From: a virus | Length of the DNA: 63,753 bases | Virus record (IMG/VR): IMGVR_UViG_3300032236_000438 | Coordinates: 1 to 63,753 of that record | Strand: one strand, 5' to 3' | Shown here: positions 50,974-58,568 of the stretch, in pieces | How positions within the stretch are numbered: the stretch's first letter is position 1 | Layout of the letters: every line of letters starts with the position of its first letter | Program-made: the position numbers and the translations under genes | Notes under the pieces: generated by a model | What the model was told of the DNA's origin: nothing | Databases searched by the model: none | Seen by the model: the letters and a program-made list of their open reading frames with translations, nothing else

Positions 50974-51095
50974 GTTTTATCTGTAAAGTATTTGGGCACA
51001 AGATGTACAGCATCTCTTGGACACAGGCCAAGTTCACAGTGCTATGCACACGCTGCGAGAAGCGTTGGGAGAAAATGGACGACATAAATGAGTAA
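50970..51095 (+). CDS. Zinc-finger-like mini-protein
   Basis: 41 residues in ATGA overlap with the polymerase gene. Cys5, His10, and a CTRC knuckle (FTVLCTRCEKRWEKMD) form a likely zinc site. Ends eight bases into the next gene. Short proteins like this recur between actinophage replication genes; function unknown. Confidence 0.65.
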   Translation: MSFICKVFGHKMYSISWTQAKFTVLCTRCEKRWEKMDDINE

Positions 51096-51480
51096 TGCAG
51101 ATTGGTGGGCTAAGCAGCTAGGCACACAACCACAGGCACCTCAACAACGCCCTGTAAACAATCCGTTGCCACCCTCACAGCAACCCATGACTCCATATGT
51201 TGCGCCACAACAGCAGGCACCGTCAGCAGCAAAGGCACAGAGTGCAACACAAAGCAATCCATGCCCTGAATGTGGTGGAGGAAATTACATGTCACCACAA
51301 CCCAACATTGCTTTACGTTGTTATGACTGTGGTTATCCGGTTATGCAATCAGGCTCTCGTTATGGAGCATTGACTGGAGCAAAAGTTGAAGGTGGCGTTA
51401 AAAGCGCAATAGGAAACTCAAGCACTTCTGGTTTCAATCCGATGCCAGACGGTTACAACGCCCAAGGACAAAAGATATGA
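51088..51480 (+). CDS. Zinc-ribbon protein with Pro/Gln-rich N-terminus
   Basis: 130 residues. The first 60 are Pro/Gln/Ala-rich and disordered (RPVNNPLPPSQQPMTPYVAP). A zinc ribbon follows (NPCPECGGGNYMS ... RCYDCGYPVMQSGSRYGAL). The end is Gly/Ser/Asn-rich. It overlaps the RecA gene by ATGA. A nucleic-acid or RecA-linked adaptor is plausible but not shown. Confidence 0.7.
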   Translation: MSNADWWAKQLGTQPQAPQQRPVNNPLPPSQQPMTPYVAPQQQAPSAAKAQSATQSNPCPECGGGNYMSPQPNIALRCYDCGYPVMQSGSRYGALTGAKVEGGVKSAIGNSSTSGFNPMPDGYNAQGQKI

Positions 51481-52526
51481 TAAATGCTGAAGCAAGAAAA
51501 CTTGTTGCACAACTTAACAAGAAGTTTAAGTCTGACGTTGTCGTTCTTGCGAGCGATATTCGCAGCGATATTATTCCCCGTATTACTAGTGGTAGTACTA
51601 CTCTTGACTTTGTTCTTGGTGGTGGTTTTCCTGGTAACCAATGGAACGAACTTATTGGCGAGCCATCGCACGGCAAGACAGCTCTCGCTCTTAAAACAAT
51701 TGCTGCAAATCAAGCGTTAAATCCTGAGTACACCACAGTGTGGGTAGCAGCAGAGCAATGGGTTCCAGAATATGCAGCAATGTGTGGCGTAGATACCAGT
51801 CGTGTAATCGTTATTGAAACCAGCATTATGGAAGAGGCATATCAAGCAGTCATTGAGTTTGCTGAGTCTAAATCTGTAGATGCAATTGTTATTGATTCAT
51901 TACCAGCACTCTCTCCTATGCCAGAAATGGAAAAGGATATGAGTGAAGCAACTGTTGGTCGTGGAGCACTTCTCACCAACAAGTTCTTCCGTGTAGTAGG
52001 CACAGCAATGAAGCGTTCCCTTACTGAGGACGAGCGTCCGGTATTGGGTCTTATCATTAACCAGTACCGAATGAAAATTGGTGTCATGCATGGTGACCCT
52101 CGTACAACTCCTGGTGGAGAAGGTAAGAACTATGCGTTTTTTACTCGTTGCGAAGTTCGTCGTAAGGAATGGATTGAGATTGGTTCTGGAACAAACAAGG
52201 TTCGTGTAGGTCAGCAAATTGTTGTTCGTACACTTAAAAACAAAACTGCACCACCACAGCGTGTTGCATACTTTGATTTCTACTTTGCAGAAGGTGGCGC
52301 CTGTGCTCCAGGAGAGTTTGATTTCGCTAAGGAAATCGCATCTCTTGGCGTAATTATGGGAGTCGTTGAACGCAAAGGTGGTTGGTTCTATTACGGCGAG
52401 AGGAAATGGCAGGGCATTGACTCTGTTATTGCCAGTATCCGTGAAGAAGTTGACCTTAAAGAAGCAATACAGAAAGCCGTACTGTCATCAGATGCTGCAC
52501 CAATATTGGCGGACGATGAAGACTGA
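51477..52526 (+). CDS. RecA-like recombinase
   Basis: 349 residues. Starts with a short helix, then IPRITSGSTTLDFVLGGGFP, Walker A GEPSHGKT (61-68), WVAAEQWVPEYAAMCGVDTS with the catalytic-type Glu, Walker B DAIVIDSLPALSP, and GLIINQYRMKIGVMHGDPRT corresponding to loop 2. It keeps GGEGKNYAFFTRCEVRR as the C-terminal part of the ATPase core. It should promote strand exchange, with the Hjc-like, Cas4-like and RuvC-like nucleases encoded close by. Confidence 0.9.
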   Translation: MINAEARKLVAQLNKKFKSDVVVLASDIRSDIIPRITSGSTTLDFVLGGGFPGNQWNELIGEPSHGKTALALKTIAANQALNPEYTTVWVAAEQWVPEYAAMCGVDTSRVIVIETSIMEEAYQAVIEFAESKSVDAIVIDSLPALSPMPEMEKDMSEATVGRGALLTNKFFRVVGTAMKRSLTEDERPVLGLIINQYRMKIGVMHGDPRTTPGGEGKNYAFFTRCEVRRKEWIEIGSGTNKVRVGQQIVVRTLKNKTAPPQRVAYFDFYFAEGGACAPGEFDFAKEIASLGVIMGVVERKGGWFYYGERKWQGIDSVIASIREEVDLKEAIQKAVLSSDAAPILADDED

Positions 52527-52833
52527 AGGACAAAAGCAATCACAGAAGCATGAAAAGCGTCTCGCTAAGAAGATTGGCGGTAAGACAATGGCAGCTTCTG
52601 GAGCGTTTTGGTCTCACAAAGGAGATGTTCGGTCAAGCGACCTCTTGATTGAACATAAATTTACAGGGAAGAAATCTTTCTCAGTAAAGTCAGAGGTGTT
52701 GAAGAAAATAACTGGAGAGGCAATCATGGATGGACGCATGCCCGTATTGGGTGTCCATCTAGACGGGGAGAATTATGTGATTCTCCTTGAAGACGATTTC
52801 TTAGAGATGAGGGACCGACTTAAGGATGCCTAA
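52516..52833 (+). CDS. Hjc-like PD-(D/E)XK nuclease (Holliday junction resolvase candidate)
   Basis: An upstream stretch of the frame lies inside recA; ATG 52516 gives 105 residues. Motif pattern: Glu13 in the first helix (KHEKRLAKKIGGKT), Asp37 in GDVRSSD and Glu46-x-Lys48 in LLIEHKF, followed by KSFSVKSEVLKKITGEAIMD and MPVLGVHL. This is the E...D...ExK arrangement of archaeal-type Holliday junction resolvases and small phage endonucleases. Overlaps recA by 11 bases. Confidence 0.7.
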   Translation: MKTEGQKQSQKHEKRLAKKIGGKTMAASGAFWSHKGDVRSSDLLIEHKFTGKKSFSVKSEVLKKITGEAIMDGRMPVLGVHLDGENYVILLEDDFLEMRDRLKDA

Positions 52834-52836
52834 TAC

Positions 52837-53169
52837 ATGTATGAAGAAGACTCACCCTGGTGGGCTAAAGCACGTTGCTTTGGTGCCGCTCCTAAATCAC
52901 GGGACGAAGAGGACATCTTCTATCCCCCTAGAGATAAAGAGAAGTACAAGTTAATAGCAGAGCAAGCCAAGGTCTATTGCTTTGGTGAAAATGGCAAGAA
53001 CCCATGTCCAGTTCTAAAAGATTGTTTGTGGGATGCAGTACAGCGTGAAGAGCCACACGGTATCTGGGGCGGTTTGAGCCACAGAGAACGCAATGCTTTA
53101 ATACGAAAACATAAAAAATCATTCGCAAAGAAGATGACCCTCAAAGAGTACATTTTCAGTAAGGACTAA
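52837..53169 (+). CDS. WhiB-like transcription regulator
   Basis: 110 residues. Four Cys at 14, 48, 57 and 63 and the turn GIWGGLSHRER (75-85) followed by a basic helix identify the WhiB/Wbl family, whose 4Fe-4S cluster and G(I/V)WGG turn bind the principal sigma factor. The middle spacing is Cys48-x8-Cys57-x5-Cys63 instead of the usual CxxCx5C, because of the insertion FGENGKNP. Phage WhiB proteins (for example of phage TM4) reprogramme host transcription. Strong evidence that the host is an actinobacterium. Confidence 0.88.
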   Translation: MYEEDSPWWAKARCFGAAPKSRDEEDIFYPPRDKEKYKLIAEQAKVYCFGENGKNPCPVLKDCLWDAVQREEPHGIWGGLSHRERNALIRKHKKSFAKKMTLKEYIFSKD

Positions 53170-53170
53170 C

Positions 53171-54028
53171 ATGGCTACAGAACTGAAGAAGTTCTTAGAT
53201 GCAAAGAAGACGACAACACGCTTATTGGGTGATGTTGAACGACACCTTATGCGCCGTCCAATGGATGACCGTCGTATGGATGTTCTCCACCCGTCAGAAA
53301 TCATTAAACCTGACTGGTGTCACCGTTATTCTTATTACCTGCTAACGGGTGGAGAAGCCAAGAGAGATAAGCCAAACCTTAGACTGCAAAATATCTTTGA
53401 TGAAGGCCATTACATTCACGCTAAATGGCAAAAGAGATTCCAGGAAATGGGAGTCTTGTACGGTAAGTTCCAATGCGTAGCCTGTAAAACAGTCACCACA
53501 GCTATATCTCCTGAGTGCGACGAGTGCGGTACAGCAGAGACCATGGAGTACAAAGAAGTAACTCTTGTAGAGCCTTTACTGCGTATTGCAGGGCATACTG
53601 ATGGTTGGATTAAAGGCATTGGAGATGATTGCCTTATTGAAATCAAATCCATTGGTGCTGGAACTCTGCGTTTTGAAGCCCCAGAGATTTTGGCTGATGC
53701 TGATGGCGATATCGGAAAAGCCTTTAATAATATCCGTCGCCCATTCCGTAGTCACTTATTGCAGGGTCAAATGTACCTAGAGCTAGCTCACCGTATGTTT
53801 GGTGCAGATGCTCCAAAAGAAATTGTGTTCTTGTATGAGAACAAAGCTGACCAAGCCACAAAAGAATTTACAGTTAAAGCAGATTACGAGATTGTAGAAC
53901 GTATCTTCTTTAGCGCTCAGAAATTAATGAAAGCTATTGAAACTGGTAAGATGCCGGATTGTAACGTCACTCCTGGTGGCTGCAAGCAGTGCGACAAGTT
54001 AGTGGATTTAGGAGACTGGGATGCTTAA
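53171..54028 (+). CDS. Cas4-like PD-(D/E)XK exonuclease
   Basis: 285 residues. Nuclease motifs: EGHYIH (His80), GHTDG (Asp144) and LIEIKS (Glu157, Lys159), with a later QGQMYLEL helix (QxxxY). Cys50 and Cys264, Cys271, Cys274 are placed for the Fe-S cluster of Cas4/AddB-type nucleases. Residues 102-119 add a CxxC...CxxC zinc ribbon inserted before the catalytic part. Phage homologues usually act in recombination rather than CRISPR, and no cas genes are present. Begins one base after the WhiB stop. Confidence 0.85.
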   Translation: MATELKKFLDAKKTTTRLLGDVERHLMRRPMDDRRMDVLHPSEIIKPDWCHRYSYYLLTGGEAKRDKPNLRLQNIFDEGHYIHAKWQKRFQEMGVLYGKFQCVACKTVTTAISPECDECGTAETMEYKEVTLVEPLLRIAGHTDGWIKGIGDDCLIEIKSIGAGTLRFEAPEILADADGDIGKAFNNIRRPFRSHLLQGQMYLELAHRMFGADAPKEIVFLYENKADQATKEFTVKADYEIVERIFFSAQKLMKAIETGKMPDCNVTPGGCKQCDKLVDLGDWDA

Positions 54029-54509
54029 TCTAGGACCAATGTCAGACCTAGCCGTAAAGAAGATGGCTGAGCAGAACATCAACATGTGGCCTGACCAGTC
54101 AGACCAACCTAAGATGCCTAAAGACATTTCAGTTCTAGATAGCGATGAACTTAGCTCATTGTTTACTGAGCTCACAGCTTGGTCTAACTTTGTAGCTGGT
54201 CAACTAGCTGCAGCTCAAGTAGATGAGCATGTACTGAACAAAAAGAAAGATTCTTTAGAGGCAAAGTTGTTCCTTGATAAAGATAATTCCAAAGTCAAAG
54301 GCGAGAGAGTTACCCTTATCAAGGCACAGGTTGCTGCAGACCCACGCATTGAGGACTTAGAGAACCAACTAACCCATGCTTACGCATACCGCAAAATGGT
54401 AGAGGTTGTAGCAAACAACTTTGAGCGTGATGTTGCGTTGGTATCTCGTGAAATTACTCGTCGTACCAATGACCTACGAGCAACCCGTAAAGATAGGTTT
54501 GCAATATGA
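54021..54509 (+). CDS. Coiled-coil protein of unknown function
   Basis: 162 residues starting within the end of the Cas4-like gene; ATG 54039 is an alternative. After an acidic N-terminal part it is almost entirely coiled coil (ELTAWSNFVAGQLAAAQVDE; ENQLTHAYAYRKMVEVVANN; VALVSREITRRTNDLRATRK). Similar proteins accompany Cas4-like genes in actinophages and may be structural or recombination accessories. No catalytic motif. ATGA overlap with the kinase gene. Confidence 0.65.
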   Translation: MLNLGPMSDLAVKKMAEQNINMWPDQSDQPKMPKDISVLDSDELSSLFTELTAWSNFVAGQLAAAQVDEHVLNKKKDSLEAKLFLDKDNSKVKGERVTLIKAQVAADPRIEDLENQLTHAYAYRKMVEVVANNFERDVALVSREITRRTNDLRATRKDRFAI

Positions 54510-55042
54510 TTATTGGACTTACAGGTTATGCCCAATCAGGTAAAGACACTGTTGCTCAAATACTAGTTGAAAAATACAAGTATGAACGAGTTGCATTTGC
54601 AGATGCCATTCGTGAAATTTTGTATGATATGAACCCAAATTTTAGAGACACTTTACTTCAGCAAGCAGTAAACAATCATGGTTGGGATGAAGTAAAGAAA
54701 GACCCTGCAGTCCGAAGAATGTTGCAAAACCTAGGCGTTGGTGCTCGTAAGGTTTTAGGTGATGATGTTTGGGTGGTTGCTGCTTTACGTAAACTATACG
54801 ACATAAATCAAAACTATGTAATTACCGATGTTAGATTTGAAAACGAAGCAGTGATGATTCAACAATTAAAAGGAGAATTGTGGCGTGTTAAGCGTCCAGG
54901 AGTAGAAGCAGTTAACAGCCATATATCTGAGCATGAGATGGATGGATATAAAGTAGATAGAATTTTGCACAACGGGGGAACGTTGGAAGAACTAGAGTTA
55001 CTAGTTACCACACGGATGGGTTCCCTCTTAAATGCCAACTAA
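54506..55042 (+). CDS. Deoxynucleoside monophosphate kinase
   Basis: 178 residues. P-loop GYAQSGKDT (7-15) followed by AFADAIREILYDMNPNFRD, LGVGARKVLGDDVWVVAALR and NYVITDVRFENEAVMIQQLK with R-V-K-R-P. This is the pattern of phage dNMP kinases (T4 gp1-like), which raise dNTP supply for replication. Overlaps the RuvC-like gene by 11 bases. Confidence 0.85.
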   Translation: MIIGLTGYAQSGKDTVAQILVEKYKYERVAFADAIREILYDMNPNFRDTLLQQAVNNHGWDEVKKDPAVRRMLQNLGVGARKVLGDDVWVVAALRKLYDINQNYVITDVRFENEAVMIQQLKGELWRVKRPGVEAVNSHISEHEMDGYKVDRILHNGGTLEELELLVTTRMGSLLNAN

Positions 55043-55622
55043 GCTACTTGACGGTGGATTAAAAACAAAAGGTAACGTAACAATTGGTATTGACCAATCA
55101 CTCACCGGATTTGCATTAACAGTTCTCTCATTAGACGACCCAACTAAACACATTACGTGGGTATACAAGTCTCCTTATTTTGGCATTGAAAGATTAGTAG
55201 ACATCCGTCAATGGTTGGTGGACACACTCAACTATATTGAGATGGAAATTGAAATGAACATCGTGGATATTGCAATGGAAGGAACGGTCCTTGCAAGTCA
55301 AGCCGCTCTTGTATTGGGAGAACTTTCAGCAACAGTACGTCTAGCAATCTATGACTTATTTGATGAGGGGGACCCTAGACGCTACCCACTCAAGGTCCCA
55401 CCTATGACCCTGAAGAAGTACGCAGCAGGTAAAGGCAACGCCAAGAAACAAGAGATGCTCCTGCAGATATACAAACGATGGGGTGTTGAATTTAACGACG
55501 ATAATGCTGCCGATTCCTACGCTTTAGCACGCCTTGTAGGAAAATTTTCAATTAACGAAGTTGAAAAGGCAGTAGCCATTCAAATGTCAGACGCTAAATA
55601 CAGAGACGCCCCTAGGTTTTAA
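55032..55622 (+). CDS. RuvC-like Holliday junction endonuclease
   Basis: 196 residues with an RNase H-like fold: strand 1 TIGIDQSLTGFAL (Asp21), IVDIAMEGTVLASQAA (Glu83), then PLKVPPMTLKKYAAGKGNAK and the acidic pair in NDDNAADSYALA (Asp156/157, Asp161). These are the four acidic positions of RuvC-type resolvases. The K-x-A-x-GKGNAKK segment is also typical. It would process recombination intermediates or branched DNA before packaging. Confidence 0.85.
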   Translation: MPTKLLDGGLKTKGNVTIGIDQSLTGFALTVLSLDDPTKHITWVYKSPYFGIERLVDIRQWLVDTLNYIEMEIEMNIVDIAMEGTVLASQAALVLGELSATVRLAIYDLFDEGDPRRYPLKVPPMTLKKYAAGKGNAKKQEMLLQIYKRWGVEFNDDNAADSYALARLVGKFSINEVEKAVAIQMSDAKYRDAPRF

Positions 55623-55628
55623 ACGTAT

Positions 55629-55667
55629 CCTTTAGTTCGGGAGTGGCACACCAAACCGAACCAAAGG
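55629..55667 (+). promoter_or_regulatory. RBS-masking inverted repeat before the SpoVS-like gene
   Basis: CCTTTAGTTCGG (55629-55640) and CCGAACCAAAGG (55656-55667) pair in 11 of 12 positions with a 15-nt loop. The right arm contains the aaagga RBS of the gene starting at 55676. No T-run follows. A hairpin that hides the RBS suggests translational control, or an operator on DNA. Confidence 0.6.
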
Positions 55668-55675
55668 ACTAACAA

Positions 55676-55969
55676 TTGAGCAATACACCAGAATCAGTAC
55701 CAACTGAAGAGCCATTCCTCCGAGTGAGTGCAAGTTCAAACCCTCAGAGCGTAGCTTCAGCAATCGCACATGCAATCTATGACAAGCACGAGGTCAAACT
55801 CCGTGCCGTAGGTGCAGGCGCAGTAAACCAAGCTGTTAAAGCAATTGCCATTGCCCGTGGGTATGTAGCCCCTCGTGGCATGGATTTGACCGACAAGCCA
55901 GGGTTTACGACGATTGAATCACGAGATGGCGAAATTTCAGCAATCGTTTTTCACATTACAGCGTCGTAA
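55676..55969 (+). CDS. SpoVS-like protein
   Basis: 97 residues, TTG start seven bases after aaagga. The core LRVSASSNPQSVASAIAHAI, VKLRAVGAGAVNQAVKAIAI, ARGYVAPRGMDLTDKPGFTT is the Stage V sporulation protein S family, an Alba-like fold thought to bind nucleic acid. SpoVS proteins are common in spore-formers and some other bacteria. In this phage the gene is alone behind a hairpin. It may coat or regulate nucleic acid; no sporulation link is implied. Confidence 0.85.
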   Translation: MSNTPESVPTEEPFLRVSASSNPQSVASAIAHAIYDKHEVKLRAVGAGAVNQAVKAIAIARGYVAPRGMDLTDKPGFTTIESRDGEISAIVFHITAS

Positions 55970-56006
55970 AAGCGCCGTATCCTTATACCCAAGGCAAGGA
56001 GTCATC

Positions 56007-56459
56007 ATGGCATTATGGACATCAATGGGTCACGCAATGCGTCGTCGCATGGGCGCACCATCTAATCATCTAGAGGCAGCAGGTAAATCTATGGCACGTA
56101 ATATTCCAACTCCAGAAGAAATCATCGCTTCTGCAGCACACTCATCATCACCACGTAAGTACATGGGAATGGATGCAGTTAATTCTGCAGCACCTGTGAT
56201 GCCAGAGCGTGGAACAAAGATAGCAAAGAAGAACACTCAGGCTGGCGACCCAACAATCAAGAACAAAGCTAATCGCAAGAATGTATCTGCAGGCAATGCA
56301 GCTGCATCAGAGCGTATGGGTGCTCGTTACGCAACTTCAGTGAAGTTCCCTGCAGGCCATGAGCCAGCAGCAGCACCAACAATGGCAAGTGCACGTACTG
56401 TTCCATCAGTGCCAAGCCAGAGTGCTAACTTCATGGGTGAGAGAGACGCTTCTTACTAA
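56007..56459 (+). CDS. Unknown basic, disordered protein
   Basis: The frame opens earlier inside the SpoVS-like gene; ATG 56007 with aaggagtcatc is the clear start, 150 residues. Rich in Ala, Ser, Lys, Met (KYMGMDAVNSAAPVMPERGT; KNKANRKNVSAGNAAASERM). No predicted fold or motif. The composition recalls the structural-cassette proteins. Ends in TAATG overlap. Confidence 0.65.
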   Translation: MALWTSMGHAMRRRMGAPSNHLEAAGKSMARNIPTPEEIIASAAHSSSPRKYMGMDAVNSAAPVMPERGTKIAKKNTQAGDPTIKNKANRKNVSAGNAAASERMGARYATSVKFPAGHEPAAAPTMASARTVPSVPSQSANFMGERDASY

Positions 56460-56692
56460 TGTCCTCATCTGAAGAGTTTAACGATTACGGAACACCGCAT
56501 CATGCCCCACAGGTTGATTTGCCGTTGTCTCTAAGTAGTCAAACAAACACTACAGATAAAAAGAATACTGCATGGAGAAGTTCTAGTGGAGTACTCTCAG
56601 CACAAAACTTTGGAAGCGTTAGAAACTTTGATAGCAAGGCACCTGCACAGGCGCCAGAGGCTGACAAAGGAGCTAAATTCGGAGGAGTCTAA
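56459..56692 (+). CDS. Unknown small disordered protein
   Basis: 77 residues starting in the TAATG overlap. Ser/Asn/Ala/Pro-rich (SSGVLSAQNFGSVRNFDSKA) with no recognisable motif. Its stop overlaps the stop of the opposite-strand gene by four bases (convergent). Confidence 0.6.
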   Translation: MSSSEEFNDYGTPHHAPQVDLPLSLSSQTNTTDKKNTAWRSSSGVLSAQNFGSVRNFDSKAPAQAPEADKGAKFGGV

Positions 56693-56856
56693 TCCTGATT
56701 TTCAGGAGTAAGCCCATGGAGGGCGCAGTGTTCTTCGTAACGTTTGTCAATTAAGTCATCGTCAGTTGTAGGTTCACCAATACGGTCCTTACAAATCTCA
56801 CACTCAAGAACCCAAACAGTTGGGTCAAAATCTATAGCGACTACATCAATTGACAT
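56689..56856 (-). CDS. Opposite-strand zinc-binding-type mini-protein
   Basis: 55 residues on the - strand, the only reverse gene seen. Read on that strand, an aaaggag RBS sits directly before its ATG at 56856. Sequence: MSIDVVAIDFDPTVWVLECE, then ICKDRIGEPTTDDDLIDKRY, EEHCALHGLTPENQD. CEIC plus HCALH gives a CxxC...HCxxH zinc site. It faces the neighbouring genes: convergent with the one at 56459 and divergent from the one at 56907. Function unknown; the codon pattern, RBS and Cys/His motif argue that it is real. Confidence 0.7.
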   Translation of the reverse strand: MSIDVVAIDFDPTVWVLECEICKDRIGEPTTDDDLIDKRYEEHCALHGLTPENQD

Positions 56857-56906
56857 TTGGACTCCTTTATACAGACATTTAGCTCTCTAACAAGGAAAAT
56901 AGTAAC

Positions 56907-57467
56907 ATGGCTAATACCAACGACATGCACGGCTGGCTCAAGGAGCAGAATCGTCCTGAGTACACCAAGGAAGAAGTCCGTACATTAGCCTCAAATCCAA
57001 AGGGCGCTCAAGACTTTATTGACTCTACCAACAATTATGGTGGAGCAACTATCAACATAAAGAGTGGACGAGTCGCTCAGCCTGGTGACAGAGTCCACCT
57101 TGTAGGCAAGGAACCATCACGCCTTAGTGGTCACCCAGTTCCTACAGAATTTGAAAGTGCTGGAGAAGCACATCCTAAATTAAGCGCAAAACAATTTGCC
57201 TTTCATTTTGTACGCTTAAGTGGGCATGCAACAGACGATAAAGCCAGCATGGGTAGTTGGGTAGATAACAGCAACAAAAAAGCCCGTAGTAAGGGTGTGC
57301 AGATTGACTTGTCAACTGGTCATAAGTATAAAAAAGTTGCTGAGAAAAAAATGATTGACCGTAATGAAGATGCCATCTTTAGCATGAAGAATATGCGTAC
57401 TACCCGCAACGAAGCCGCTCGTAAGCGTCATGGCATTACAGAGCCCCGTCCTCCAAAGGAGAACTAA
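56907..57467 (+). CDS. Unknown protein of the late accessory region
   Basis: 186 residues, RBS caaggaaaa. Mixed: helix start (MHGWLKEQNRPEYTKEEVRT), a small beta domain (INIKSGRVAQPGDRVHLVGK), then a basic C-terminus (RTTRNEAARKRHGITEPRPP). No family recognised. It abuts the next gene. Confidence 0.65.
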   Translation: MANTNDMHGWLKEQNRPEYTKEEVRTLASNPKGAQDFIDSTNNYGGATINIKSGRVAQPGDRVHLVGKEPSRLSGHPVPTEFESAGEAHPKLSAKQFAFHFVRLSGHATDDKASMGSWVDNSNKKARSKGVQIDLSTGHKYKKVAEKKMIDRNEDAIFSMKNMRTTRNEAARKRHGITEPRPPKEN

Positions 57468-58001
57468 ATGGCTGGTGGCGTAAACAACTTTTCTCCACAA
57501 CAAAACTGGCAATCTTTAGGTGGCAATGGTTTATATGGCTATAACAATCAGGGTGGTGCGGGTACTCCTGTTGCTCGTGATGAACTGGATGCCTCTCGCA
57601 TTGGTGTGGGTAGGGTTCCGTCAGCGGAATATCCTGATGGTTATCTTGGCACTATTCGTTCACGGCGTGATGACCGCTTGTTGGATTCAATCAAATCTCG
57701 TGTCAATCAGAAAGCCTACCAACGAGGCGTCCACAAAGGCGAGCGTATTGAGCCGTCTATGTACTTTTGGCCTGAAGGCATGAACGATATGTCAGGAATT
57801 CAACGCCAGATGAATGCACAACTTGTTAATATAAATGGCGTTAATGTTTACCAAACAATGCGTAGTGCACCAGAAGTTACTCTTCTTCCAGCACCACACC
57901 TTGTTAACGATGGTAAGGCAAACACAATTGCTAATGAGCCAGCACAAATGAATGAACGTCGTCAAGCAATGCTTGCTTACTTGAAACCAGCGTGGCGATA
58001 A
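57468..58001 (+). CDS. Unknown protein
   Basis: 177 residues, starting one base after the previous stop with a ccaaaggagaacta RBS inside it. A Gly/Asn-rich start (LGGNGLYGYNNQGGAGTPVA) leads to VGRVPSAEYPDGYLGTIRSR, RDDRLLDSIKSRVNQKAYQR and an acidic/hydrophobic middle. It looks like a virion-associated or phage-specific protein but cannot be named. Confidence 0.65.
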   Translation: MAGGVNNFSPQQNWQSLGGNGLYGYNNQGGAGTPVARDELDASRIGVGRVPSAEYPDGYLGTIRSRRDDRLLDSIKSRVNQKAYQRGVHKGERIEPSMYFWPEGMNDMSGIQRQMNAQLVNINGVNVYQTMRSAPEVTLLPAPHLVNDGKANTIANEPAQMNERRQAMLAYLKPAWR

Positions 58002-58366
58002 TGACACAGACTTTTGATGGTAACTACGATTACACGAAGCCATGGCGAGCACCCGTACAACCAGACCAAGTTGCAAAACGTTGGTCGTACCAGGGCCCAT
58101 GGGCAACCAACATGGAACGCCTAACATCACAGGCCCTGATGGTTGCTACTATTCCTGGAGCAGACCTACAAGCAATGGTGCGTCCACCAATGCCACAGAT
58201 TCGTTTGTTTCCTGACCGTTTTGGTTACGGAGACAATCGTCCTCAGCCAGGTATTGAAGATGTAGTCACAGTTGACCGTCAATATCACGAGCCTCGTATA
58301 TCCTGGTTCTCAGGAAGCCCAGCAGGATTTGGTGGCACAGCACGTAATGACCTTGGAGGTATCTAA
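58001..58366 (+). CDS. Unknown protein, Pro/Arg-rich
   Basis: ATG 58001 in the TAATG overlap is preferred over a GTG nine bases earlier; 121 residues. Contains YDYTKPWRAPVQPDQVAKRW, MVRPPMPQIRLFPDRFGYGD and WFSGSPAGFGGTARNDLGG. No domain recognised. Coupled to both neighbours. Confidence 0.65.
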   Translation: MTQTFDGNYDYTKPWRAPVQPDQVAKRWSYQGPWATNMERLTSQALMVATIPGADLQAMVRPPMPQIRLFPDRFGYGDNRPQPGIEDVVTVDRQYHEPRISWFSGSPAGFGGTARNDLGGI

Positions 58367-58566
58367 TGTTTGATGGCGATGGCATGGAAACAATGGAGTT
58401 GCAAGCACGCAAGATTGTTGAGAACGCAACTCAGTACAAAGGTTCCTCACCTTGCCCAACTTGTGGGGTCATTCTTAATCCAGTAGAAGCCCTTTACAGC
58501 AAGGGAATGTGTTCTACTTGCTATGCTCAAAAGATGGCTGACCGTGTTAAGCGTAAGATGGTGTAA
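58366..58566 (+). CDS. Zinc-ribbon small protein
   Basis: 66 residues in TAATG overlap. CPTC and CSTC knuckles (SSPCPTCGVILNPVEALYSK, MCSTCYAQKMADRVKRKMV) after a short helix. A structural zinc site; role unknown. Confidence 0.7.
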   Translation: MFDGDGMETMELQARKIVENATQYKGSSPCPTCGVILNPVEALYSKGMCSTCYAQKMADRVKRKMV

Positions 58567-58568
58567 TC

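Noticed and set aside
53171-54028. CRISPR adaptation role for the Cas4-like nuclease
   Set aside because: No other cas genes or repeat array are visible; phage Cas4-like nucleases usually belong to recombination modules, as here.
56850-56878. TTGACA on the + strand as a promoter for the gene at 56907
   Set aside because: The nearest -10-like sequence is only 12 bases away (TATACA) and nothing suitable lies at 16-18 bases.
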